The notes: generated by a model from the sequence alone, not told the origin. A stretch of DNA of 64,000 nt from Roseivirga echinicomitans (GCF_001592935.1 NZ_LRDB01000050.1:62001-126000); one strand, 5' to 3'. Shown: positions 54,801-63,854, counted from the stretch's first letter. Numbers and translations: made by a program.

Positions 54801-54909
54801 GGTCAACAGGTAAGGTCTGTTTCTGAGCTTGTGCAAAAGCTAAGCTGTCGGGTATCAGCAAGGCACTGATACACAGGGAAAGCATAAATAATATTCGATT
54901 GATTTTCAT
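51868..54909 (-). CDS. Secreted BNR/sortilin-like beta-propeller protein
   Basis: A 1013-aa exported protein from the ATG at 54909, which gives a clean signal peptide (MKINRILFMLSLC...AFAQ). An upstream ATG would add a non-signal leader. The body carries many Asp-box (BNR) repeats such as YKTTDGGKTW, FRSKDGGNTWE, FRSDDGGWTWE and YKSTDGGRTF, the mark of sortilin/VPS10-like or sialidase-like propellers. After about residue 750 there is a beta-sandwich domain and a helical tail rich in Lys/Glu. These proteins are abundant in Bacteroidota; catalytic activity is unproven. Monocistronic. Confidence 0.92.
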   Translation of the reverse strand: MKINRILFMLSLCISALLIPDSLAFAQAQKQTLPVDPSFYKNYSWRNIGPDRGGRSLGSSGSPGRPNEYYFGATGGGLWKTVDGGNEWFPVTDGQITSSSIGAVAVAETNPDIVYIGGGETQLRGSITQGDGVYKTTDGGKTWRDIGLKETQAISRIRVHPTNPNTVYVAALGHPYGDNEERGVFRSKDGGNTWEKVLYVSDKAGAADLIIDRTNPNVLYASTWQVYRKAWKMWGGGPDSKLFKSLDGGDTWIDLTKNPGMPEGPIGKIGVTVSPADPNRVWASVEANEGGIFRSDDGGWTWERVNSERKLRQRAFYYSRIYADPLDRDVVYGLNVGFYKSTDGGRTFDVTIRPPHGDNHDLWIDPNDPMRMISSNDGGGTVSVNGGQSWTDLDFPTAQFYHVMTTSDVPYHVAGAQQDNSTLAMPSQGRGPSYSVGGGESGWITQSPVDPDVFYAGSQGALLTRYNRRTGQYRDIQVYPRFFSGEPSSALPERWQWTFPIMFSPKDPSVMYTTSQHVWKTTNDGQTWEKISPDLTYAAPETLGVTGGVITMDMNGPEIYATVFALAPSNYDVNTIWAGSDDGKVHITRNGGKKWDDITPKDLPKFSRVSIIEESKFNPGTLYLAANRYQVDDREPYVFKTTDYGKKWTKIITGIKPGHFARSIREDLKVPGLLYLATEHGVYVSFNDGAMWQSLQMNLPDTPIRDLVLKNDDVVLGSHGRGFWIMHDVAPFRDAASMNMNQVKLFKPANPIRGVYSATIQYYLPEEVDNVTIEIMDAKGNLIETYKGTKSEGRRSRVATGKGLNDFNWNLRYPGATTFEGMIIWSGRPQNGPLAPLGNYQVKLTADGVSQTSTFTVEMDPNLEGVTADDIQKQFDLAVQIRDKTSAANEAVIQIRNIRKQAEALSKSGDAGLNNAINDMLEKMKVIEEDLYQVKNQSGQDPLNFPIKLNNRLASLRRSVESGQARPTDASYVVFEELSAELKIHLDKLDQVLNSDLKQQPLSGKITLEKKGN

Positions 54910-55110
54910 TGTTTTTGTAATAAGGTTGAAGGGAAAATTACAAAAACTAAAAGGCATATCATTCACCAATTTACTTTAATGGTGATTTCAAGAATATTCT
55001 TATTCTGAATGAACGACATACTATTTAGTTTGTACTCCTAGGAATATTTATCTTGCCATGTTTTAATGTTCGAAACAAAGTAGGCAAGCTAAATTCATGA
55101 CTAGATTGTA

Positions 55111-56220
55111 ATGATAGAATTTTTTCAAAAATATCAGGGTGACTTGATGTATGTGGCTCTCGTAGTAGTCAGTGTTGTATTGTTACGCTACCTGACCAAC
55201 CTCTTACACAAATGGCTCATTAAAAAGGAACAAAAGAGGTTTTCAGGCGAAATCACTAAGCCTGTTTATTTTATCAAAAGAATTCTGAATGCTCTTTGGT
55301 TAGTTTTAGGAGTGCTTTCACTACTCAATATCTTCCCAGATCTGACTCACAGCGAATCTCTCATTACTGATTTTAGATTCATTTTTTATCTAGGCTTCCT
55401 ATCTGTATGTACCATTGTTGGTGCAACGTCAGTAAATTTATGGTTTAAGCAGAGCATTACTAAAAAAATAAACAAACATGAAGACCCTACGAGCTTAAAG
55501 TTCTTAAGGTATGTAGCGGTATATGGAATCTACTTTTTCGGTCTATTTTTCGGTCTCCTGGCTATTCCTTCTTTTCAGAACGTAGCACAAACCGCATTGG
55601 GTGGAGCAGGTGTCATAGCCATTATTGCAGGTATTGCTTCGCAGGAAGCCTTATCAAATCTAGTAGGGGGTGTTTTTATTATTTCCTTTAAGCCATTTAA
55701 AATTGGCGACATCATCAAGGTGACCGACAACATGGTAGGCACCGTCACAGACATTACATTACGACATACGGTGATCAGGAATTTTGAAAATAAGATGATC
55801 GTTATCCCTAACAGTATCATCAATAAGGAAAGGCTAATTAATTATGATTTGGGAGAAAAGAAGTGCTGTGAGCATATAGAAATTGGTATTTCCTATGATA
55901 GCAATGTGAAACTGGCCAAAAGTATCATGCAGCAAGAATGCGAAAATCACCCTCTTATTTTTGATAACCGTTCCGAAATAGATTTAGCCAACGACCTACC
56001 GAAGGTGAGAGTAGCACTTACTACACTGAACGATTCTTCCGTAACCATTAGGGCATGGGCATGGGCTGCTAACTTCACAAATGCTTTCCAGCTTCGAATT
56101 GATGTACTCGAAAGTATCAAAGAACGTTTCGATAATGAAGGCATCGAAATTCCATTCCCGTATCGCACCATTGTTATGAAAAAGGAGAAGTCGGATGAAA
56201 AGGTGAAAACTGGGAAGTAG
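55111..56220 (+). CDS. MscS-family mechanosensitive channel
   Basis: A 369-aa inner-membrane channel. Four membrane segments (about 13-31, 58-80, 92-112, 138-160) are followed by the pore helix with the Ala/Gly-rich QTALGGAGVIAIIAGIASQEALSNLVGGVFI, then the beta domain (FKIGDIIKVTDNMVGTVTDITLRHTVIRNFENKMIVIPNS) and a C-terminal alpha/beta domain. It resembles larger MscS relatives rather than E. coli MscS. Single gene; a CCTCAAAGTTGAGG palindrome just after it lacks a T tail. Confidence 0.93.
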   Translation: MIEFFQKYQGDLMYVALVVVSVVLLRYLTNLLHKWLIKKEQKRFSGEITKPVYFIKRILNALWLVLGVLSLLNIFPDLTHSESLITDFRFIFYLGFLSVCTIVGATSVNLWFKQSITKKINKHEDPTSLKFLRYVAVYGIYFFGLFFGLLAIPSFQNVAQTALGGAGVIAIIAGIASQEALSNLVGGVFIISFKPFKIGDIIKVTDNMVGTVTDITLRHTVIRNFENKMIVIPNSIINKERLINYDLGEKKCCEHIEIGISYDSNVKLAKSIMQQECENHPLIFDNRSEIDLANDLPKVRVALTTLNDSSVTIRAWAWAANFTNAFQLRIDVLESIKERFDNEGIEIPFPYRTIVMKKEKSDEKVKTGK

Positions 56221-56466
56221 AGCCTACCTCAAAGTTGAGGTCACTATGCCCCGAAGGTTAGGAATCGTAGACATCAGGTTCATCTTCAAGACAAACAAGG
56301 AATAATTTGATTTTATTGTAAAGAAATTTTGACAGACATAAATCTTTGCTTTTGGCTCAGAATGACACTTTTTATTCTGTAACAATCTAAAATATAGGGT
56401 TTTTCAACTGTCCATTCTCGTAATTCCTACTTCATTTCTTTTTATATTAATTTATTCCTTTTAAAT

Positions 56467-56491
56467 TGGTCGACCAGTTGTTGGTAAACTA
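56467..56491. promoter_or_regulatory. FadR/GntR-type operator in the leader of the regulator gene
   Basis: Perfect palindrome TGGTCGACCA (56467-56476), and a weaker second copy TGGTAAACTA (56482-56491), 8-32 bases before the start of a FadR-subfamily GntR gene. TGGTnnnACCA-like palindromes are the usual target of this subfamily, so autoregulation is likely. The rest of the gap 56221-56466 shows no other named feature. Confidence 0.6.
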
Positions 56492-56498
56492 GTTAAGA

Positions 56499-57209
56499 AT
56501 GGAAATCGATTTATTAAATAATTTCAAAGAAATAGTCATTGAGAAACCGGTTGATAAAATCATCAATCAGATTAAGAAATTAATTTCCTCAGGACAATTA
56601 AAACCCGGTGACAAACTTCCGTCTGAAAGGATGCTGAGCGAACGCTTTGGTATTGGAAGAACAAATGTGCGAGATGCAATTAGAAAACTCGAGTTCTATG
56701 GCATTCTCAAGACACTTCCTCAAAGTGGGACCATTGTTGCAGGTTTTGGAATCAGGGCTTTGGAAGGTTTGATTACTGATGTACTCGAATTAGAGGGTAC
56801 AGACTTCCATTCGCTAGTTGAAACCCGTTTTCTTTTGGAATGTAACTCGGCAAAATTTGCCGCTGTTAGACGTACTGATGAAGACATTGCAGCTTTAGAG
56901 AGTTCGTTGATCTCTTATAAAGAAGCAGTATTGGATGGAAGTGAGGCTGTAGAGGAAGATGTGATGTTTCACTTGAAAATTGCTGAAGCGAGCAAGAATT
57001 CAGTTTTGAAGTCACTCATGCTCATCATCACGCCAGATATTCTAAGCTACTTCAAACAACATGATGTTTGTGGAGATGGCCGGTCAGTAAGGGCTATCAC
57101 TGAACACGAACTGATTATTGCCAAAATTAAGGATCGGGATGTTTTGGGAGTTGAACAAGCAATGCATCAGCATTTGCAAGACCTGATGGATTTCTCGAAA
57201 AAGCTCTAA
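56499..57209 (+). CDS. GntR/FadR-family transcriptional regulator of the alginate locus
   Basis: A 236-aa regulator. N-terminal winged helix (about 15-80; LISSGQLKPGDKLPSERMLSERFGIGRTNVRDAIRKLE), wing with LPQSGTIVAGF, and a C-terminal FCD ligand domain (about 90-230) with metal-binding-type His residues in MFHLKIAEASKN and ITEHELIIAKI, and a last His in QHLQDLMDFS. FCD proteins sense organic acids and sugar acids; here a product of alginate breakdown such as a uronate derivative is likely. It is directly upstream of susC-type genes and carries its own operator. Confidence 0.92.
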   Translation: MEIDLLNNFKEIVIEKPVDKIINQIKKLISSGQLKPGDKLPSERMLSERFGIGRTNVRDAIRKLEFYGILKTLPQSGTIVAGFGIRALEGLITDVLELEGTDFHSLVETRFLLECNSAKFAAVRRTDEDIAALESSLISYKEAVLDGSEAVEEDVMFHLKIAEASKNSVLKSLMLIITPDILSYFKQHDVCGDGRSVRAITEHELIIAKIKDRDVLGVEQAMHQHLQDLMDFSKKL

Positions 57210-57265
57210 GTAAACTAAGAACCAAATGACCAAACTAAAAAACGCTCATCACTATGAATAGTTGT

Positions 57266-57300
57266 TAAAAAAAAATGGATCAGCCAAAAGGCCAATCCAT
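57266..57300 (-). terminator. Intrinsic terminator on the minus strand upstream of susC
   Basis: Stem ATGGAT/ATCCAT plus inner GCC/GGC around AAAA (57275-57300). Read on the minus strand it is followed by nine T (the A run at 57266-57275). There is no T tail in the plus direction and no minus-strand gene for it to end. Confidence 0.6.
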
Positions 57301-57376
57301 AATCGGTAGGAATGTTCCAAACCACTTTCGAAATATCAATTTGGCGATCGGTATCGAAATAGGTAGGAGGAAATTC
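57266..57376 (-). ncRNA. Candidate cis-antisense RNA to the susC leader
   Basis: A minus-strand TACATTTG (57390-57383, exact TAnnTTTG) lies about 85 bases before the orphan minus-strand terminator. Transcription from about 57376 to 57266 would yield an RNA of about 110 bases complementary to the susC leader. PUL-linked antisense RNAs near susC homologues are known in Bacteroides (DonS). No -33 match was found, so this is a prediction only. Confidence 0.3.
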
Positions 57377-57469
57377 TAAGGGCAAATGTAAAAAATATTT
57401 CCCGGAATCCCCCTCTAATGTCGTTCCTGCAAATCTGCGTTCAACATTTTGAAATCTAACAATCAAAAA

Positions 57470-60400
57470 ATGAAAATTTTTCACTCACTCGATTCCCGTT
57501 TAAAACGGAGTATCGTATTAAAAAGCATAATGCTAGTGCTAGTTTTTCTAGTAGTCTCTATGCCATCGTTCGCGCAAACGAGCGACAAAATAGCAGGAAA
57601 GGTTGTCACAGATGACGGTCTACCGCTCCCTGGGGTTACTATCAGAGTTCAAGGGACAGAAAAAGGAACTATTTCTGATGCTGATGGTAAATTTACCATT
57701 GAAGCGAATACAGGTGAAGTCCTCAGCTTCACTTTTATCGGTTACACCGAGCTTATCGTTTCAGTGAATAATCAAACACAGGTTAACGTAACCATGTATG
57801 AAGAAACAACAGAACTTGGAGAGTTTGTAGTTGTGGGTTATGGAACACAGCGTAAATCACTTGTTACAGGTTCGATTTCCAAGGTTACTAACGAAAAGCT
57901 TGATCAAATTCCGTTATCTCGTGTTGATGACGCTCTAGTGGGGCAAGTGGCAGGCGTGAATATTCAACAAACAAATCCTGCTGCAGGTGAAGCACCGACA
58001 TTACGTATTAGAGGGCCAGGCTCAATTTCTTCGTTTTCCGACCCACTTGTTGTGGTTGACGGTCTTGTTGTAGATAGTGATTACCTAGGCAATATCGACA
58101 TGAACGATGTGGAGTCTTTAGAAATACTGAAAGACGCTGCCTCAGCTGCCATTTATGGATCTCGTGGAGCAAATGGAATTGTGATGATTACCACAAAATC
58201 AGGAAAAGAAGGGCCTACAGTGTTTTCTTATAACACTTATGTTGGGTTCAAATCTGTTCCAAAGAATGACGTACTATCAAATGTTAATGATTGGAGTAGT
58301 TGGGTGAGAGAAAACAACAATGGAGAGCTGACTGAAAAGTTAAAATACATTGAGTTACTCGGCACTTCCACAGATTGGGAAGATGTAATGTATGATGGAG
58401 GTATCATTAATAGCCACAGTTTATCCGTAAAAGGGGGGACAAAGACTACCAAATACAGAGCCTCAGCTAGTTATTTGAAAGACGAAGGAGTATTACTTAC
58501 TGATGAATACGATAAAGTCAACTTCTCATTGAACATGACTACTAAGGTGAACGAGAAGGTAGAATTTGGAATAACGCTAAACCCTTCCTTTACTAATCAG
58601 AGAAGATTTCCCATCGGACTTCATGACGCCATGAGAAGTGCCTCTTGGTTACCCCTTTATCTTGATGAAAATAACATTCAGTATGTAAACAGACTCCGTG
58701 AAAACGGACGCTGGGCTGATGCCAAAGTAGGGGATTACGCCATGGAACGTATGTTTGACAATTATGATTTAACCAATGGAATATCATTAGCTTCAGGAGG
58801 TACAACTATTAGTACCACTTCGAATGCATCTTCTTTAGCGAAAGTGTTGGAAAGAGAAAACACAAAAGCAGAGACAAAAATATTTTCAAACATTTTCTTA
58901 AAATTTAATTTAACAAACGATCTCTTTTTCAAAACTTCTTTCGGTGGAGATTTTCGTTATAGAAAATACCAAAACTGGACTGGAATTAAAGCGAGTAGAA
59001 ACGGTGCTTCAGATTCAGAGTCGAGCATTTCAACACTCTCTCAAACACATATTGTAAGTGAAAATACTTTCAACTATACTAAAGACCTTGATAAGCATAG
59101 CTTAAGTGCTGTGGTAGGTTTTGCTTACGAAAAGTATGATGGTCAGACCACAGGTATTCAAGCCGCAGGTTACAACTTCGATTATATTCAAACGATTCCT
59201 GCAACAAATGTTGTAGGTGCAGGAACTGCTGAATTTGAAGAATCTCTAGTATCTTTCTTCGGTAGATTCAATTATTCTTATGCCGATAAGTACTTACTTT
59301 CTTTAAGTGCAAGAGCTGATGGTAGTTCAAAGTTTAGCCCTGATAATAAATATGGCGTTTTCCCTGCTGTATCTGTAGGCTGGAGAGCTGCAGAAGAAGA
59401 TTTTCTTCGAAATAGTGATGTTATTTCAGATTTGAAGTTCCGTTTTAGCTACGGACAAACAGGAAGTAATTCAGGTATTGGTAGGTATGCGCATATCGGT
59501 TTGGTTGAACCAGCTGGAGCTGTGTTAGATGGTGGTGTAATCACAGGTTTTAACGTGGCAAATATTTCTAACTCTGATTTACGTTGGGAAAAACTAGTAG
59601 AAGTAAACCCAGGTATCGATGCGGCTTTCTTAAACGGCAGATTAAGCTTGGGACTTGACTACTATGTAAGAAAGAGTAAGGATTTGCTTTTGAATCAGCC
59701 AATTCCTTCAATAACAGGATTTAACGAAGCACTTGTGAATCTTGGAGAGGTAGAGAATAAGGGATTTGAACTTGAATTTGGTTCGAATAATTATAGCAAT
59801 TCAAATTTCTCGTGGAGCACGATAGCCATTCTAACTCACAACAAAAACACATTGGTGAATTTTGCAGGAGCCAATGGCCTTATTAGTGTTGTGGATGAAA
59901 AGAGACCAGCAGAGTGGATTGCTCTTGAGGGACACCCTATTTCATCTTTCTACGGTTATGTCGTAAGTCACGAAATCACTCCAGAATACATCAATGATTC
60001 ATTTTATCCGATTGCTGGCCAAAGCCAAGATATTTATGTAAAAGATTTGAATGGTGATGGTGTAATCGATACTGACGATCGTACAATTTTGGGATCTCCT
60101 TTTCCAGATTTTATTTGGAGCATTACCAACAACTTGACTTACAAAAATTTCGATTTCAGTCTTATGTTCCAAGGTTCTCAAGGAGCAGAGGTTAGAAACA
60201 TTGACTCACAATACATCTATAATGAGTTCGCCTCGGCACAAGATTACGTGTCGACTTTCCCAGATACAGACTTGGTTCGTGAAAGAATATACACTAGTGA
60301 TGATATACAGGATGCGTCTTATATCGCTCTGAGAAACCTAAATATCGGCTACAAAATACCCTTCAAGGTACTTGAGCGCTCAGGGTTGAAAAGTGCTAGA

Positions 60401-60568
60401 ATCTATGTGGGTGGTCAAAACCTGATCTATAAAATGTCTAAGAGTTATGAAGGCTGGAATCCTGAAGGAATTAACCAAGGATTGGATAGCCCACTTACTT
60501 ACGGATATCAGAGAGGTGCTGCACCACTTTACAGAACATACTCAGTTGGCTTAAATATCGAATTTTAA
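57470..60568 (+). CDS. SusC-family TonB-linked outer-membrane transporter (alginate)
   Basis: A 1032-aa outer-membrane transporter. I choose the ATG at 57470 (MKIFHSLDSRLKRS); a TTG seven codons upstream is less likely. Signal peptide, carboxypeptidase-regulatory domain (KIAGKVVTDDGLPLPGVTIRVQGTEKG), TonB box near EFVVVGYGTQ, plug with YGSRGANGIVMITTKSG, then a 22-strand barrel with the SusC-specific DLNGDGVIDTDDRTILG segment and final aromatic strand YSVGLNIEF. It imports oligosaccharides captured by the SusD partner; alginate specificity is inferred from the lyases downstream. susD begins 2 bp after its stop. Confidence 0.93.
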   Translation: MKIFHSLDSRLKRSIVLKSIMLVLVFLVVSMPSFAQTSDKIAGKVVTDDGLPLPGVTIRVQGTEKGTISDADGKFTIEANTGEVLSFTFIGYTELIVSVNNQTQVNVTMYEETTELGEFVVVGYGTQRKSLVTGSISKVTNEKLDQIPLSRVDDALVGQVAGVNIQQTNPAAGEAPTLRIRGPGSISSFSDPLVVVDGLVVDSDYLGNIDMNDVESLEILKDAASAAIYGSRGANGIVMITTKSGKEGPTVFSYNTYVGFKSVPKNDVLSNVNDWSSWVRENNNGELTEKLKYIELLGTSTDWEDVMYDGGIINSHSLSVKGGTKTTKYRASASYLKDEGVLLTDEYDKVNFSLNMTTKVNEKVEFGITLNPSFTNQRRFPIGLHDAMRSASWLPLYLDENNIQYVNRLRENGRWADAKVGDYAMERMFDNYDLTNGISLASGGTTISTTSNASSLAKVLERENTKAETKIFSNIFLKFNLTNDLFFKTSFGGDFRYRKYQNWTGIKASRNGASDSESSISTLSQTHIVSENTFNYTKDLDKHSLSAVVGFAYEKYDGQTTGIQAAGYNFDYIQTIPATNVVGAGTAEFEESLVSFFGRFNYSYADKYLLSLSARADGSSKFSPDNKYGVFPAVSVGWRAAEEDFLRNSDVISDLKFRFSYGQTGSNSGIGRYAHIGLVEPAGAVLDGGVITGFNVANISNSDLRWEKLVEVNPGIDAAFLNGRLSLGLDYYVRKSKDLLLNQPIPSITGFNEALVNLGEVENKGFELEFGSNNYSNSNFSWSTIAILTHNKNTLVNFAGANGLISVVDEKRPAEWIALEGHPISSFYGYVVSHEITPEYINDSFYPIAGQSQDIYVKDLNGDGVIDTDDRTILGSPFPDFIWSITNNLTYKNFDFSLMFQGSQGAEVRNIDSQYIYNEFASAQDYVSTFPDTDLVRERIYTSDDIQDASYIALRNLNIGYKIPFKVLERSGLKSARIYVGGQNLIYKMSKSYEGWNPEGINQGLDSPLTYGYQRGAAPLYRTYSVGLNIEF

Positions 60569-60570
60569 TC

Positions 60571-61947
60571 ATGAAGACTATGAAAAAAATATATACAATA
60601 GTGTTGACAGTGATTATACTTTTCTGTTTCACAGCATGTAAAGACCAGCTTGACTTACAGCCCATTTCGACCATTGGTGATAATGCGTTTTACAATACAC
60701 CTGATGAGATCAATGCAGCAGTAGTTGCTATTTACGATGGACTTCAGAATGTTGTGCAGCGCGAATTTGCTATCACAGAAATGCGTTCAGATAACACCCG
60801 AACTAAATCAAGTGAGGGTGATTGGGCTCAGTTTCAAGAATTTGACGTTAAGCCTACCAATTTGACTGTTTCTAGTTATTGGTCAAGTTATTACAACGTG
60901 ATTTTCAGAACAAATAAGGTGCTTGAAAACCTTGATGTAGTAACCAATGATGTTCAGAGAGCTCAATATGAGGGGGAAGCGAAATTTGTGAGAGCACTTG
61001 CTCACTTCAATCTATTGCGAGCCTATGGAGCCATTCCTTACATAGATCGAGTAATTATTCAAACCGATACTGAGTATATGAGTCGTGATTCACAAGCTGA
61101 CGTTCTTGCTGCTATCATAGCAGACCTTACTGAGGCAATGGGTAAATTACCAACTCGATCAGGAATTGCAGAAGGTAGAGCCACTAGTGGCGCTGCTGCT
61201 GCTTTGTTGGCAAAAGTTCAACTAACAGCAGAGAATTATCCTGCAGCTGAAACCTTATTAAGTCAACTACTGACCAGCACTGATTACGAATTGGTGGATA
61301 ACTATCGCAATGTATTTTACTCTGAATTGAATTCTGAAATTATTTTCGCCATTCAGTTCTTAAACGATAATGCCAATGAAAGCCAAGATTTCTCTTTTGA
61401 AATGACGGCAGGTGGACAAGCCAGTGGCTTGAACTATATCACAAACGATTTCATTGCATCTGTTGATCCATTAGATACTGAAAGGTCAGGTACATTATTC
61501 AATCCAAATGTAAGTGTAGAGGTAGGTAAATTTATGACCACTTCTAATGATGCTAGGCTTTGCGGAAATGACTGGATTGTATTGCGATTGGCTGACGTAT
61601 ATCTGATGCATGCCGAGGCCATCATGGCTGGAAGTAGTTCAACTAATGATATAGATGCAATAGCTTCTTACAATACGATCAGAAATAGAGTAGGGCTAAG
61701 TACTCTGCCGTTAGACGGTAGTGCAACATTGACTCGCGATGTGCTTTTGAAAGAAAGAAGAGTGGAGTTGGCTTTTGAAAATCACAGGTTATACGATTTG
61801 ATGCGTTTCGGAGTAGCCGAAAGTGTATTGTCTGCCTTCGCGGTTAGTGAAGGATATAATTTTGCTGCAACGGATTTGCTATTGCCAATTCCGCAAAGAG
61901 AAATCGATACGAGCTTTGGAGTTTTAACTCAAAACCCAGGTTACTAA
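60571..61947 (+). CDS. SusD/RagB-family glycan-binding lipoprotein (alginate)
   Basis: A 458-aa surface lipoprotein. Signal with lipobox (IILFCFTACKDQLDLQP), the N-terminal DNAFYNTPDEINAAVVAIYDGL segment, TPR-like helices and the SusD C-terminal motif RDVLLKERRVELAFENHRLYDLMRFG, ending with LLPIPQREIDTSFGVLTQNPGY. It forms the lid of the SusC transporter and binds glycan. The gene starts two bases after susC, so the two are translated together. A second ATG three codons in is equally possible as start. Confidence 0.94.
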   Translation: MKTMKKIYTIVLTVIILFCFTACKDQLDLQPISTIGDNAFYNTPDEINAAVVAIYDGLQNVVQREFAITEMRSDNTRTKSSEGDWAQFQEFDVKPTNLTVSSYWSSYYNVIFRTNKVLENLDVVTNDVQRAQYEGEAKFVRALAHFNLLRAYGAIPYIDRVIIQTDTEYMSRDSQADVLAAIIADLTEAMGKLPTRSGIAEGRATSGAAAALLAKVQLTAENYPAAETLLSQLLTSTDYELVDNYRNVFYSELNSEIIFAIQFLNDNANESQDFSFEMTAGGQASGLNYITNDFIASVDPLDTERSGTLFNPNVSVEVGKFMTTSNDARLCGNDWIVLRLADVYLMHAEAIMAGSSSTNDIDAIASYNTIRNRVGLSTLPLDGSATLTRDVLLKERRVELAFENHRLYDLMRFGVAESVLSAFAVSEGYNFAATDLLLPIPQREIDTSFGVLTQNPGY

Positions 61948-62063
61948 AATTAGAATACACCTCAATGTATAGGATACTTTGCTCTTGGGATTGTGTACAG
62001 CAACCGAAGTGCAAGGTTATCTGAATTTGAAATCTCATGTTCACAAATTTTAAAAAGTAAATC

Positions 62064-62891
62064 ATGAAACTTAATCAAAGAACAAAGTCATACAGGGCTG
62101 GATTATCTGGGCTCATTACAATATTGTTTCTGGTGTTCATTACTATTTCATGTGATGAAGAACTACCTGGAGAAGGCAGTATCATAGATTTAACCCCAGC
62201 GTCTGCAGATTTCTCTTTCTCACCTTCTGATGGGGATTATAAGGAAATATTATTCAGCAACTTATCTGTTAGTGCGTCTGGTTATGCATGGGATTTTGGT
62301 GATGGAAGTACAACTACCGAGAAAAATCCAACTCATATTTTTGCTGCTGTTGGTAGTTATAGTGTAAAACTAACAGCTTCAGATAATAACGGCCTCACAA
62401 GTGACTTTACTACTACAGTAGAAGTGGTAGAACCAATTAACGACTTTGAACCAGTGATACTCAACCCTGGTTTCGATATTCAGGGCTCAGATGATTATAG
62501 AGACAATTGGACTAACCCTAATGGAGACAGAAGTAAACTTTTACAAATTACCACTAGCCCTGTTCATTCAGGGGCAAAGGCAGCTAAACTGCCTGCTGAC
62601 GGAAGCAGAGAGATCATTCAAGTGATCACAGTAGAGAGAAATAGTGATTATATTCTTTCTTTCTATTACACTTTGAAAACCTCCCCAGCAGGCTTTGTCA
62701 CTATGGCTATTTTAGCTTCTGACGGAACCACAGAAATAGTATCAGAATCATTCAATGACCAAACTGATGCTAGTTCTTATGTGCTAGCTTCTATGTCCTT
62801 TAATTCTGGTGACAACACTCAGATTGTGATTTATGGCACCAATCAAGGAGCTGAAGCACGTGTTGACTCATTTACAATCGTAAACGACTAA
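62064..62891 (+). CDS. PKD-domain lipoprotein of the alginate locus
   Basis: A 275-aa lipoprotein (signal ending VFITISCDEELPGEG). A PKD domain spans about 45-128 (GYAWDFGDGSTTTEKNPTHIFAAVGSYSVKLTASDN) and a C-terminal beta-sandwich of about 140 residues (VILNPGFDIQGSDDYRDNW to ARVDSFTIVND) resembles a carbohydrate-binding module. It takes the place of the surface glycan-binding protein in Sus-type loci. Its stop codon shares one base with the start of the PL7 lyase gene, indicating coupled translation. Confidence 0.85.
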   Translation: MKLNQRTKSYRAGLSGLITILFLVFITISCDEELPGEGSIIDLTPASADFSFSPSDGDYKEILFSNLSVSASGYAWDFGDGSTTTEKNPTHIFAAVGSYSVKLTASDNNGLTSDFTTTVEVVEPINDFEPVILNPGFDIQGSDDYRDNWTNPNGDRSKLLQITTSPVHSGAKAAKLPADGSREIIQVITVERNSDYILSFYYTLKTSPAGFVTMAILASDGTTEIVSESFNDQTDASSYVLASMSFNSGDNTQIVIYGTNQGAEARVDSFTIVND

Positions 62892-63769
62892 TGAATACGC
62901 AACGAACATATGGTATGCTAGTCTTGCTATTTTGCTTCACAATCGTAAGTGGTTGTGCAGAAAAAGGACTTGTAAATCCTGATGGTTCTATGGCAAAATA
63001 TAAGTTGCCGAATGTAGACTTATCCCACTGGAAAGTAACCCTTCCAGTGGGTGATTCTAAACCTATTGAAGTTGATCCTCCTGAGATTTTGGCTTACGCT
63101 AAAGACAAAATGGTTCAACCCTATATGTACAATGATTCAACCGATGGTTCATTGGTTTTCTATGCCTTTCCAGGAGGTGTGACTACTCAGAACAGTAGTT
63201 ATCCGCGTACGGAACTTAGAGAGCAGATGACTCCAGGTAGTAACAGTGTGAATTGGACTTTCGCCCAAGGTGGAATAATGAAAGGGCAATTGGCTGTTTC
63301 TGATGTTACTAAAAGTTCAGATGGCAAGTATCATAAAGTCATCGTTATGCAAATTCACGGAAGGCTTTCAAATGAACAAAGAGACCTTTTAGGCAGAGAT
63401 GATAATGATGCTCCACCCATTCTAAAAATTTACTGGCAAGACCGAAAGGTGAGGGTAAAGACGAAAGTATTGCAAAACCTGAATGCCAATGCTACTGAAA
63501 TTCTCGAAAAAGATGCTTGGATTGATGACAATGGACACACTTTCAGCCAAGATGTAGGTTTCGGAAAATTCACATTAGAGGTCATCGTATCTGAGGGTAG
63601 ACTAGAAGTAGTACTCAACGAATACGAAAGGATAGTTTACGATAGCGAACACATTGAAAAGTGGGGCGTTTTTGAAAACTACTTCAAGGCCGGTAACTAC
63701 TTTCAAACGAATGATAAAGGAGCAAAGGCTATGGTAAAGTATTATAGCCTGCAAGTATCGCATAATTAG
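62891..63769 (+). CDS. PL7-family alginate lyase, lipoprotein
   Basis: A 292-aa lipoprotein (lipobox in CFTIVSGCAEKG) with a PL7 alginate-lyase domain. The three family motifs are seen: RTELRE (106-111), QIHG (154-157, catalytic H156) and YFKAGNYFQ (264-272, catalytic Y270). Cleavage of alginate by beta-elimination follows. QIH rather than QVH is commonly linked with activity on G-rich or mixed blocks; specificity is not certain. Its ATG overlaps the stop of the PKD gene by one base, and a second lyase begins 85 bp downstream. Confidence 0.95.
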   Translation: MNTQRTYGMLVLLFCFTIVSGCAEKGLVNPDGSMAKYKLPNVDLSHWKVTLPVGDSKPIEVDPPEILAYAKDKMVQPYMYNDSTDGSLVFYAFPGGVTTQNSSYPRTELREQMTPGSNSVNWTFAQGGIMKGQLAVSDVTKSSDGKYHKVIVMQIHGRLSNEQRDLLGRDDNDAPPILKIYWQDRKVRVKTKVLQNLNANATEILEKDAWIDDNGHTFSQDVGFGKFTLEVIVSEGRLEVVLNEYERIVYDSEHIEKWGVFENYFKAGNYFQTNDKGAKAMVKYYSLQVSHN

Positions 63770-63854
63770 TCTGAATTAATAAAAACGAAAAAATAATTCA
63801 CTTTTCATAAACATAAAGGGGCTTCGGCCAAGTTGGAGACCCTGATTTTAACAT

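Noticed and set aside
56227-56240. CCTCAA-AG-TTGAGG palindrome after the MscS gene as a terminator
   Set aside because: No T run and a two-base loop; left unassigned.
57215-57484. Open frame of 89 codons on the minus strand over the susC leader
   Set aside because: It overlaps the susC start, contains the hairpin terminator, and shows no recognisable domain; it was treated as non-coding, though the minus-strand terminator there is real.
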